Shown in pieces: positions 6,923-15,000 of a stretch of DNA of 17,531 nucleotides. This DNA is from Candidatus Acetothermia bacterium (lineage in GTDB: Bacteria; Bipolaricaulota; Bipolaricaulia; RBG-16-55-9; DRXL01). How positions within the stretch are numbered: the first letter of the stretch is position 1; every line of letters starts with the position of its first letter. The translations under genes were made by a program, and so were the position numbers. The notes beneath the pieces are model-generated. The model had not been told where the DNA came from. It saw only the letters and a program-made list of their open reading frames with translations, and searched no databases. The stretch lies in assembly GCA_028275205.1 (NCBI GenBank), contig JAPWVB010000014.1, forward strand, positions 1 through 17,531. Direction: 5' to 3'.

Positions 6923-8374
6923 TCATTTCGCTTCCAGCGCGGCTTGCACGGCCGCAAGCGCGTCCACGCGGCCCCAGCCAAAAGAATTATTTGGGCGGTC
7001 CCCGCCGCAGTCGCCGATCTTGGGCACAGCCGTCTGGCGGATCAGCTCTTCTAAGACTTCGACGCGGCCCTTCAGATGCGGCGCGGCGGACAACATCAGC
7101 GCGGCGATGCCCGTCACGTGCGGCGCAGCGAGCGAAGTCCCACCGACACTGAGATAGCTTCCCCCCGGCATGGGGCCGCGAATCCCCACCCCCGGGGCGC
7201 TCACGTCCGGCTCGATCTGTTCTTTGCCAAAGATCGTCACCGGCCCGCGACTGCTAAAGGGCGCGATCTTGTCGTCGCGCGTCGTCGCTCCCACGGTGAA
7301 TGCCGCTTCGTAGATGGCTGGAGGATCTATCACTGAGCCACAGGTGGGCCCTTCATTGCCCGCCGCTGCGACGAAGAGAATCCCTCCCGCCCGCACGCGC
7401 TCCACGGCTTCTTTGAGGGTATCGGGCTCACAGCCCTCCTGCGGCGGGCAGCCCCATGAATTATTAATGACTTGCGGAGCTTTGCTCGGATCGCCCTGGG
7501 TCATGGGATCGCCACCCAAGGGGAACGGCGCGAGGAAGAACTCCATGCACCCGATGTAGCGTTCGGGCGTGCCGTAGCCGTCAGGCTCCATATTGCGACA
7601 GGCGATCCATTGGGACTCAAACGCGACCCCGGTGCGGATCTGTTCGGGCTCATCGCCCACGACGACCCCTAGCGTCAACGTCCCGTGAGCTCCGGGGTCA
7701 ATGGGCTCCGGCGAGCCCTCCACGGTGTCGAACCAATTGTAGTTATGGTCCGCGATCTCATCCTCGCCGCTGTAGCCGCGATAGTGATTGATAAGCGCTG
7801 GGTGGAGCCAATCTACGCCCGTATCGGCCCCGGCGACGACGACCCCCTTGCCGGTGATCCCCATCTCCCACACCTTGTCCGCGTTGATGAGTTTTAAATT
7901 CCAAGGGACTGTCGTCTGCTGCTCTTGCTTAGGCTCATAGTACAGCGTGAGCTTTTTCACTCTGGGGTTGAGCTCGATGCGCGCCACGTCCTCTCGAGTA
8001 GAGAGCTCTCGCACCAAGTCGGCGCTGGCGTTGGGGATCGCGATCATATTGACTAAATAATGCGCGCGGTAGGGAATGCCCCGCGCGTCGAGCATCGCGC
8101 GCAGAGCCATCGGAGAGCGCTGTGCTATCTTCGTGAGCGTCTCGTAGGCGTAGCGCCCGCGCTCTATTTGCGTTGCGAAGTGCTGTGTATCGCCCAACTG
8201 GGCCTGGTCGCGGAGCAGGACTAATATATCAGCCGTGCGACCCTGAGCGAGCACGGTTTGCACCGCGGGCGTGAGCTTTGTTGGGACAACGCGAGCGCGT
8301 TCGGCACGAGCTGCTAGAGAAAGCCCAAGCGCCACCAACGAGAGAACAACGAGCAGCCATCGAGTCTTCATCAT
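6923..8374 (-). CDS. Secreted subtilisin-family (S8) serine protease
   Basis: This 483-residue exported protease has a signal peptide (about 1-24, ending SLAARA) and an inhibitor-I9-like propeptide region (about 48-141, TADILVLLRD to VARIELNPRVK). The S8 catalytic domain has Asp184 in AGADTGVDWLHP, His230 in GAHGTLTLG, the oxyanion Asn340 in AAAGNEG and Ser414 in GTSLAAPHVTGIAALM. All four key residues are present, so it should be active after propeptide removal. Several Cys (259, 276, 309, 315, 345, 456) could form disulfides outside the cytoplasm. No C-terminal sorting or anchor domain is seen, so it is probably free in the periplasm or medium. The start has two adjacent ATGs (8374 and 8371) behind a modest GGTGA. 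Six bases separate it from the upstream gene 8381-9142, so the two form an operon. Its stop lies 2 bp from the convergent peptidase gene's stop. Confidence 0.93.
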   Translation of the reverse strand: MMKTRWLLVVLSLVALGLSLAARAERARVVPTKLTPAVQTVLAQGRTADILVLLRDQAQLGDTQHFATQIERGRYAYETLTKIAQRSPMALRAMLDARGIPYRAHYLVNMIAIPNASADLVRELSTREDVARIELNPRVKKLTLYYEPKQEQQTTVPWNLKLINADKVWEMGITGKGVVVAGADTGVDWLHPALINHYRGYSGEDEIADHNYNWFDTVEGSPEPIDPGAHGTLTLGVVVGDEPEQIRTGVAFESQWIACRNMEPDGYGTPERYIGCMEFFLAPFPLGGDPMTQGDPSKAPQVINNSWGCPPQEGCEPDTLKEAVERVRAGGILFVAAAGNEGPTCGSVIDPPAIYEAAFTVGATTRDDKIAPFSSRGPVTIFGKEQIEPDVSAPGVGIRGPMPGGSYLSVGGTSLAAPHVTGIAALMLSAAPHLKGRVEVLEELIRQTAVPKIGDCGGDRPNNSFGWGRVDALAAVQAALEAK

Positions 8375-8380
8375 TTTTTA

Positions 8381-9142
8381 TCACCGAGCGAAGAGCTTGT
8401 CCCGCTCTTTGAGAATTTGGGCACAGTCAGTATTCGCACTAATGCGCGTCGTGCGGAAGTAACTGTTCTCTGGCTTGGGGTCGGGAGTGTTCTCGCTCTG
8501 GCCTGCCAAGAGTGGGTTGCTCGCCCCGAGGACGACTTGTTCGCTGCCCCACTCGATTAACCCGTCTATGATCGTCGGAGTGAGCACGGTGCTGCGCAGG
8601 CTGTTCCAATCTCGCTGAATAATATAGATCTCGCCCTCGATGATCCCCAGCACGCTCACCCGGATGGTCATCCCTGGCTTACCATCTTTGTCTTGGTCGA
8701 AGATTCTGGGATCGTTGGGATCGGTGGGCAGCGGGTCTCTTTCTGGGTCTTGCAGACGAACCCCGCGCACGATCGTGTAGCGTGGCTGGAAGAGGCGCCA
8801 TTCGTTTCCCACGGCTTCGAGCCGCGCGGGCTTGGTGTCAATGCCCATATATTTGACGAACGCTTCGGGAAAGATTACTTTAAAGAACGGGGAGCTGCTC
8901 TCGCTCTCGACGGCGCACGGCTCAAAGACGATCGAAAGATCGGTGCCCTTCTGCGTCACTTCCAATCGCAGGGTCGTGATCGTCTTGAGGTTGATCGTGC
9001 CGAGCACTGGGGCATTGGTGAGCGAAGACGTCACTTGGAGATGAGCCCATGCCCCAGAGATATCTGGGGGTTGCGCGGCGAAGGAGCTAGGCCAACCGAC
9101 CAGCAAAATGCCGAGCGCTACTAACGAAAACCATCGCTGCAT
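8381..9142 (-). CDS. Exported protein of unknown function with a DxDxDG loop
   Basis: This 253-residue protein has a signal peptide (MQRWFSLVALGILLVGWPSSFAAQ, about 1-24). The mature part opens DISGAWAHLQVTSS, is mostly predicted beta, and has only two cysteines (76 and 240). D149-Q-D-K-D153-G-K-P-G resembles calcium-binding loops of the EF-hand or thrombospondin type-3 kind. It is followed by MTIRVSVLG and GEIYIIQRDW, suggesting a beta-sandwich or lipocalin-like fold; this is a guess, and the family was not recognised. The ATG at 9142 is chosen because it starts the signal peptide and follows GAGGTGG (9149-9155); an upstream ATG at 9205 would place the start before the predicted promoter. 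It is first in an operon with the S8 protease, so a role as substrate, inhibitor or calcium-dependent partner is possible but unproven. Confidence 0.75.
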   Translation of the reverse strand: MQRWFSLVALGILLVGWPSSFAAQPPDISGAWAHLQVTSSLTNAPVLGTINLKTITTLRLEVTQKGTDLSIVFEPCAVESESSSPFFKVIFPEAFVKYMGIDTKPARLEAVGNEWRLFQPRYTIVRGVRLQDPERDPLPTDPNDPRIFDQDKDGKPGMTIRVSVLGIIEGEIYIIQRDWNSLRSTVLTPTIIDGLIEWGSEQVVLGASNPLLAGQSENTPDPKPENSYFRTTRISANTDCAQILKERDKLFAR

Positions 9143-9176
9143 ATCAATCCACCTCTTGACTATAATAGTGAGCAAG

Positions 9177-9205
9177 ATTGTAACGCGCAGTAGCGAGCAC
9201 GGCAA
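9177..9205 (-). promoter_or_regulatory. Predicted sigma70-type promoter for the 9142-6923 operon
   Basis: Read on the minus strand, TTGCCG (9205-9200) and TACAAT (9182-9177) have the optimal 17-bp spacing. The start of transcription would fall near 9170, giving a leader of about 28 nt that contains the GAGGTGG ribosome binding site at 9155-9149. Its -35 box lies only 14 bp from that of the divergent promoter at 9220-9250. Confidence 0.5.
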
Positions 9206-9219
9206 GTCATGAAGGCCGT

Positions 9220-9250
9220 TTGCCCTTCCCCCCGCTCCAGCGCGTACAAT
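9220..9250 (+). promoter_or_regulatory. Predicted promoter placing a leaderless start at 9256
   Basis: TTGCCC (9220-9225) and TACAAT (9245-9250) are 19 bp apart, slightly long. The -10 box ends only 5 nt before the ATG at 9256, so transcription should begin at or next to the A of the start codon. No Shine-Dalgarno sequence fits between them. This is the expected arrangement for a leaderless mRNA. Confidence 0.42.
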
Positions 9251-9255
9251 AAAGC

Positions 9256-11379
9256 ATGCGTTCTGTTTTGGCGCTGGGGGTACTCCTAGGGCTGCCGTGG
9301 CTTGCGTTTGCCCAGAGGCTGGGCGAGCCCACTCTTGCTTGGTATACGATCCACACGGAGCACTTCCGCGTGACGTTCCCCGCGGGACTAGAGGGCTTAG
9401 CCCAAGAAGCTACTGTCGCTGCCGAAGAAGCCCATCAGTATCTGCTCACCAAGCTCGGCTACGCCCCTCCAGAAAAGATTGACATCGTGCTCTGTGACGC
9501 CACCGACACAGCCCATCGCGAACTTGATGTCTTTCAGAACAAAATTACGATCTGTGTCGCTCAAGGAGATCTCACCGAGCGCTTTAACCCCAAATTCCCA
9601 AGCTGGGTGCGGCAGAGCGTCTTTTCGGAGTACGCCCAGCTTGTCAGTGCTGATTTTGTCTTCGGGTTCTCGGAGGTGTTACGACCGCTGCTGGGCAAGC
9701 TTATCTTACCGAACTTAAAATCTTCTGAGTTGCTTGAGGGTATCGGCGAATATCTCGCTGAAGAAGCCCTGAACACTCCTCCCGATGTGCGCTCCGGAAT
9801 CGGAGGAGAGCATCGCTTTGTGCGCTATCTCGAGGAGCGTTTCGGCTCAGACTTTCTGAGGGAATGGCATCGCTTGAGGGCGAATGACCCGTGGGCGACG
9901 CTGTCGTTAGGGCTGTGGAGCAACGACGATAGAATCTTTCGGCGATTGACGGGAAGATCTCTGGCACAGATTGTTGCAGACTCAGCAGATGCAAGCGTGC
10001 TCAAGCACACTGACCTAACCCCTAGCCCCTTCCCTAAAGGGAAGGGGAACTCCCTTCCCTCTTTAGGGGAGGGGCCGGGGGAGAGGTCGCCGGACGCTTA
10101 CAAATCCGGCTCACTCATCATCAAGCGCGAGATTCACAGACACTCTTATCTCTACGGCGATCTCTATCTCTACGACCCAAAGACCAAGCGCGAGACGCGT
10201 CTGACGGAAGGCGCTCGCGTCTATCGCGCCGCGCTCTTCCCCAATGGAAAAAGAGTCTTACTAGCCCGCTATCGCTGGGGCGACCAAGGCCCGGTCTTGA
10301 GCCTCTTCGACCTACAGACACGACAGATGCAAACACTGAAAGAGTTCCCGATACACGATTATTTTATAGACTCATTTGCGATCTCACCCGATGGCGAGCA
10401 GATCGCGCTCTCGATCTGGCGCCGCGGCGGGTTCCAAGATATCTATCTGCTAGATCTCCCTCAAAGGGGAGAGGGGATGGGAGTGAGGGTGCAATTGAAG
10501 CCCATCACCCGCGACCGCGCGGTGGATCTCTCCCCGGCGTTCTCGCCCGATGGGCACTTCGTGCTCTTTCTCTCAGATCGCGATGGGAGCTTTAAACTCT
10601 ACGCGCACAGACTCGCCGACGGCGCGTTTTTTGAAGTGGACCTCTCCCCCGGCCCCTCCCCGACACGGGGAGGGGAGCAATGGGAGCTAGGTCCTCAAGT
10701 GCAGATCGAGCCCGAGCCGTTTCCCCCGTGGGACGGCTTCCCCGACACAGGGTACCCAATCACAAGCTACGACCCGCGCCCGTCGCTTGAACCAAAGATT
10801 CTCGTCCCTCTGCCGGGGACGAGCAGTCTCAGTCTGCTCACCTTTGGGAGCGACGCGCTACGAGAGCATCTCTACAGCGTGTTGCTGGGATTCAATTGGA
10901 AGACGCTCCAGCCCTCATATTATGTGCGCTATGAGAACCGCGTGCTCTTGGCGTCTTTAGAGACGCTCCTCCGCCGAGATGGGAATAAAGCCCAGCAGTC
11001 GGTGACGGCGACGCTGCCCATTATAACGAGCTTGAGCACTCGACAGAGCCTGTCGCTCTTCTATCGGCGCGATGAAGAAGGGTTTATCTCCCATCAGATT
11101 GGGCTAGGCTGGAGCGGGAGTTGGAAGGTCTCGCACAATTGGCTTGAGGTCTCGTTGTGGGGGGTGACGCAGACGCGCACGGGCCAGCGCCTCTGGGAGA
11201 ATCGTATCAATTGGCGCGTGGGCGTGACGGCTGAGCTGAGCGCAAATCTCCGAGCGCGCCTCTTCGCTGAGCAAGATGGGCAGCTCGGAATCGAGCTTGA
11301 GCTATTGCCCGACAGACTGGTGCGCCTTGGTGCCCTCTGGAACCCCCAGCAGAACAGCGTACAATTCTATCTGCGCTAA
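9256..11379 (+). CDS. Degenerate paralogue of the peptidase/propeller/barrel protein (zinc site lost)
   Basis: This 707-residue exported protein (signal peptide about 1-20, ending LAFAQ) is co-linear with the 917-residue protein at 4167-6920. N-terminal LAWYTIHTEHFRVTFPAGLEGLAQEA matches LVWQQLETPHFVIVFHQGLENIAHET. YGDLYLYDPKTKRETRLTEGARVY and RRGGFQDIYLL also have close counterparts there. The zinc motif HELLH is replaced by S124-E-Y-A-Q128, while the downstream Glu (E161 in LLEGIGEYL) is kept, so metal-dependent catalysis should be lost. Only three propeller motifs remain, at about 328, 376 and 429, against six in the paralogue. Three palindromic DNA repeats encode residues about 253-278, 400-412 and 461-478. 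The frame is open throughout and the C-terminal barrel-like part (about 515-707) is retained. It is therefore treated as an intact pseudo-enzyme rather than a pseudogene. The upstream signals suggest a leaderless message. Its stop is 1 bp from the convergent lipoprotein gene's stop. Confidence 0.8.
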   Translation: MRSVLALGVLLGLPWLAFAQRLGEPTLAWYTIHTEHFRVTFPAGLEGLAQEATVAAEEAHQYLLTKLGYAPPEKIDIVLCDATDTAHRELDVFQNKITICVAQGDLTERFNPKFPSWVRQSVFSEYAQLVSADFVFGFSEVLRPLLGKLILPNLKSSELLEGIGEYLAEEALNTPPDVRSGIGGEHRFVRYLEERFGSDFLREWHRLRANDPWATLSLGLWSNDDRIFRRLTGRSLAQIVADSADASVLKHTDLTPSPFPKGKGNSLPSLGEGPGERSPDAYKSGSLIIKREIHRHSYLYGDLYLYDPKTKRETRLTEGARVYRAALFPNGKRVLLARYRWGDQGPVLSLFDLQTRQMQTLKEFPIHDYFIDSFAISPDGEQIALSIWRRGGFQDIYLLDLPQRGEGMGVRVQLKPITRDRAVDLSPAFSPDGHFVLFLSDRDGSFKLYAHRLADGAFFEVDLSPGPSPTRGGEQWELGPQVQIEPEPFPPWDGFPDTGYPITSYDPRPSLEPKILVPLPGTSSLSLLTFGSDALREHLYSVLLGFNWKTLQPSYYVRYENRVLLASLETLLRRDGNKAQQSVTATLPIITSLSTRQSLSLFYRRDEEGFISHQIGLGWSGSWKVSHNWLEVSLWGVTQTRTGQRLWENRINWRVGVTAELSANLRARLFAEQDGQLGIELELLPDRLVRLGALWNPQQNSVQFYLR
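10012..10088. repeat. Palindromic repeat R2, in frame
   Basis: This 77-bp element is bounded by inverted GACCT (10012-10016) and AGGTC (10084-10088). It contains a perfect hairpin, CCCCTTCCC (10026-10034) with GGGAAGGGG (10039-10047), around a TAAA loop. Its last 23 bp (10066-10088) are the exact reverse complement of the first 23 bp of R4, so R2 and R4 are the same family in opposite orientation. It codes for a Pro/Gly/Ser-rich stretch at residues about 253-278 of the host protein. Confidence 0.8.
10455..10491. repeat. Partial palindromic repeat R3 (half element), in frame
   Basis: These 37 bp match the right half of R1 (2842-2878) at 34 of 37 positions on the same strand, but the left half of the palindrome is missing. 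It encodes LPQRGEGMGVRV (residues about 401-412), which is absent from the matching place in the intact paralogue after DIYLL. It may be a decayed copy or a solo half-site. Confidence 0.7.
10639..10693. repeat. Palindromic repeat R4, in frame
   Basis: This 55-bp element is bounded by inverted GACCT (10639-10643) and AGGTC (10689-10693). It has a perfect hairpin, CCCCTCCCC (10653-10661) with GGGGAGGGG (10667-10675), around a 5-nt loop. Its first 23 bp are identical to the reverse complement of the end of R2. It encodes DLSPGPSPTRGGEQWELG at residues about 462-479. Confidence 0.8.
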
Positions 11380-11380
11380 G

Positions 11381-12040
11381 TTAATCCCCCAAATACAGCG
11401 CATCGTAGTAGACATCAGCAGACACCACTGTGCCCGGCTCTTTGTCGTCGTAGCGGGCTTCACAAAGCACTCGAATCTTCTCAAAGTTCTCTGGGATATG
11501 CCCCCACTGCTGCAGAAAATCTGAGCGCAGATCGCGCTCGAAGCGCACCCAGCGCTCCCGAATGGGCTCACGATCCCCCAAGAAGACAAAGCGAGCATTG
11601 TTGATCGCAAACGGCGGCTCGGTAAGACCCGCGAGAATATACCGAATCTGAACGTTACTGTACTGCGATACGGCCCTATCGCCCCAGGCGATGATGACGC
11701 ACTGCAGATATTGTTTTGCCGTGCCGCGCCGCCAGTTCTCGACGCGATAGTACCCTGAGAGCCTTTTGGGGAATCGTTTCGGGCGGAGCTCTTGGATTAA
11801 CCCGAAGACTTTCGCGCCGTGATCTTCTGGGTCTGCCCGCAGGGCAAGATACGCCGAAAAGCGTCCGTCCACAGCATAGCGATCTGAGCGCGAAAACCCC
11901 GCCCAATGCTCAGATTCGAGCGAGAACCACGGCTCAACTCCCTGCTCAAAACTCCCGTTGCGCAAAAGATTGGGCTCAGCGGACTGACATCCACTGAGCC
12001 CAAGCACGACACATACCAACGCGAGCGCGCACAGACGCAT
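11381..12040 (-). CDS. Small lipoprotein with a CBM-like N-terminal motif
   Basis: This 219-residue predicted lipoprotein has a signal peptide with lipobox LSGC (Cys18 lipidated; Gln at the +2 position gives no inner-membrane retention signal). The mature protein opens NLLRNGSFEQGVEPWF, the typical first strand of carbohydrate-binding-module-like jelly-roll domains (CBM4/9 type). It continues as a beta-rich domain with AYLALRADPEDHGAKVFGLIQEL and a final VVSADVYYDALYLGD strand, also typical of such sandwiches. Ligand binding is inferred, not shown. Its ATG follows directly on the TAG of the 1786-residue surface protein with no base between them and no clear Shine-Dalgarno sequence, so it is probably read by re-initiation in the same operon. 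It may help attach or assemble the surface protein; that is speculation. Confidence 0.75.
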   Translation of the reverse strand: MRLCALALVCVVLGLSGCQSAEPNLLRNGSFEQGVEPWFSLESEHWAGFSRSDRYAVDGRFSAYLALRADPEDHGAKVFGLIQELRPKRFPKRLSGYYRVENWRRGTAKQYLQCVIIAWGDRAVSQYSNVQIRYILAGLTEPPFAINNARFVFLGDREPIRERWVRFERDLRSDFLQQWGHIPENFEKIRVLCEARYDDKEPGTVVSADVYYDALYLGD

Positions 12041-15000
12041 CTACTTCACGATCAGCTTCTGAATCTTAGTGCTTATCAGTCTTCCATCGGGGCTTCGCAC
12101 GGTGACGACGTAGAGATAGACGCCCTTGGCAATGCGCTGGCCCTTGGAGTTCTGAAGCGTCCACGTCAAGCTTGTGCTCGTCCAGTCGCTCGTGTAGATG
12201 GGGCGGCCACTTAGGTCGAAGACCTGCAGTTGGAACTCTCTGGCTCCCCGGCCCATGAGCTGGAATTGGACGCCCTCGCGCAGCGTCAGCACCAGAACAG
12301 TTGGGGACGCTTTCGCAAGTAATTGATCTACGATCGAGGGCTTGGGGGAGACCAGCAGCTTGCGCAGCTCCGTCTTGATGACTCTTCCGTCGTGGCCCTT
12401 GACGGACATGAAGTAGAGATAGACACCCGGAGCGACGCGCTGCTGGCGCTCGTTTTGATACGCCCAAATCAGATTATTCTTCTGCCAGCCGCTGCGATAG
12501 ATCGCCCGACCGCTCAGATCAAAGAGCTCAACAGCGATCTCTCTGATCCCTTGGCCGATGGCGCGGAAGTAGACCGCCTGCGCGGTCGCAACGGCCTGAA
12601 CGGCTGTCACGGACAACGGGGCCAATGTCGGCTCATCGGAGACGTTCCCGAACTTGATGCGATTGACGTTCTGGCCCGAGCCCAAATTGATGAGCCAGCC
12701 GATCGTGCCATTGGGGCAGACGGGCCCGCTCACCGGGAAGGTCTCGAAGAACGGGACGTCCTCCGGCGGCGCCTCGCAGATGACATACGTTCCCGGCGTA
12801 AGCCCAGTGAAGCAATACTGCCCATTCTCGTCGGTCACAGTCGCCATGCTCACAGGGTTGCCGAAGAAATCTACGCCCACAAGGGTGATGGTAATGCCCG
12901 GCAGATAGGGCTCGTTCTCGGCGCGGTTGCCGTCGGCATCGAGATCGAGCCACTTGAAGCCGCAGATCTGCCCAAGTCCAACCACAACGTCCGTGGGGTC
13001 ATCGTCACTATTGTTATCGGGATTGGTATCATGGGGGGTGAGGACTGTTACAGAGTTCACAACGTTACCGAAAGCTCCGATAGAAACGCTGACCGTCAGC
13101 GTGATCGTGGTGCTCGCGCTTGGGGCTAGGGGCCCAGGGTTGGTGCACGTCACAAGTTGGAAAGCAGCAGAGCATGTCCAGCCTGGCCCGACGCCCGAGA
13201 CGAATGCTAATCCCGTGGGCAACGTATCCGTAACGACGATGGGGCCGCTCGTCGGCCCGCTGCCGATGTTCGTCACAGTAATAGTGTAGACCCCGGTGGA
13301 GCCCACGACGAAGTCCCCTGTGTGGCTCTTAGTAATCTGCAGATCCGGCGCGATGACGTCCGTCGGGTCGTCGTCGGTGTTGTTATTGGGGTCGCCGTCT
13401 CCAGGAGTGGTGACAGTAGCGCTATTGGTGACGCTGGGGAAAGCCACGCCGGAAACGCTGACCGTCAGCGTGATCGTGGTGCTTGCGCCTGGGGCTAAGG
13501 GGCCAAGGTTGGTGCACGTCACAATCTGTAAAGCAGCGGAGCACGTCCAGCCCGGCCCGACACCCGACACAAACGTCAACCCTGTGGGGAGCGTGTCGGT
13601 CACCGTGATTACGCCTGTAGTGCTCCCCGCCCCAATGTTGTTCACTGTGAGCGTATACGTCCCGGTCTGACCGACGGCGAAGCTTCCCGCGTGACTCTTG
13701 GTGATCGTCAAGTCAGCGGGCTGCCCGTTGATCGGCGCGTCGTCTTGGTCGTCTTCTGCTGGGTCGTTGTTATTGGGGACAGAGTCGGGATCGGGCTGAT
13801 CAACGCCGATCACCTCGGCGATATTTGTGATCACGCCTGGGGCATTCACCGTGGCGACGAGTGTCAGTGTCGCTGTGGCTCCATTTGCGAGAGTGCCGAC
13901 GGCCCAGACGCCAGTGACGGGGTTATAGCTGCCTTGGCTGGGCGTCGCCGAGACGAGCGTCAGCCCCAGCGGGGGCCATTGGTCTTGCACTGCGACGTTC
14001 GTCGCTGTATTGGGGCCACTGTTTCGCACTGTGATCGTGAACGTGATAGTGCTCCCCACTCCCGGCGTGGGATTGTCTACGGTCTTCTGCAAGCTCAGGT
14101 CAGCGACTTGGCCCGCTATGACCACCGTCGCTTGGTCGTCTTCGTTCGGGTCATTGTTATTGGGAGTGGAGTCGGGATCGAGCTGATCGGACGCGGTCAC
14201 TTCGGCAGTATTGGTGATAGCACTTACTGATGACACGATCGCTTGGATGATCAGCGTCGCGCTGGCGCCATTGTTTAAAGTCCCGACCGTCCAGATTCCG
14301 GTGACGGGGTTATAACTGCCCTGACTGGGCGTCGCCGAGACGAGCGTCAGCCCTGCGGGAATCTGATCGGTCACTTCAACGTTGGTCGCGGTGTTGGGGC
14401 CGTCGTTGGTGACAGTCACAGTGTATGTGATCGTATCGCCCAAGTTGGGGTTAGGGTTGTCCACGACTTTGGTGAGGCGCAGGTCGGCGACGGGGTCCAC
14501 GTCTGTCGGGTCCTCGTAAGTATCATTGGACGGGTCCGTATCGTTGGGGGTCGAGACGGTGACGATGTTGACCCCGCCGGGGTAGGCGCTCGGCGTGACG
14601 TAGACAGTAAGAGTGATAACAGTGCTGCCTCCAGGTGGGAGTGAGTCATGGTTGACGCATGTGATCGTCGGGGGCGTTGGAGAGCACGCCCAGCCCGGCC
14701 CTGTCCCAGAGACGAACGTCATGCCTGGGGGCAGGTCAATCGCCGTGATCGTCCCAGTAGTTGGAGCTGTCCCGATATTGGTGATCGTGATCGTGTAGAC
14801 GCCGTTTTGGCCGACCACGAAGTTCCCGACATGGCTCTTGGTGACAGCAAGATCAGGCGCGGTGACCGTCGTGGGGTCATCGTCGCTGTTGTTCGAGGGG
14901 GTAATATCCCCTGGGGTGGAGACAGTTGCGGAGTTGGTGACGCTAGGATAGGCACTGCTTTCGACATTCACAGTGAGCGTAATCGTAGTGCTGGTGCTGG

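Noticed and set aside
9256..11379. Calling the shortened paralogue a pseudogene
   Set aside because: The frame is uninterrupted, the signal peptide and barrel are kept, and all repeat inserts preserve the frame.
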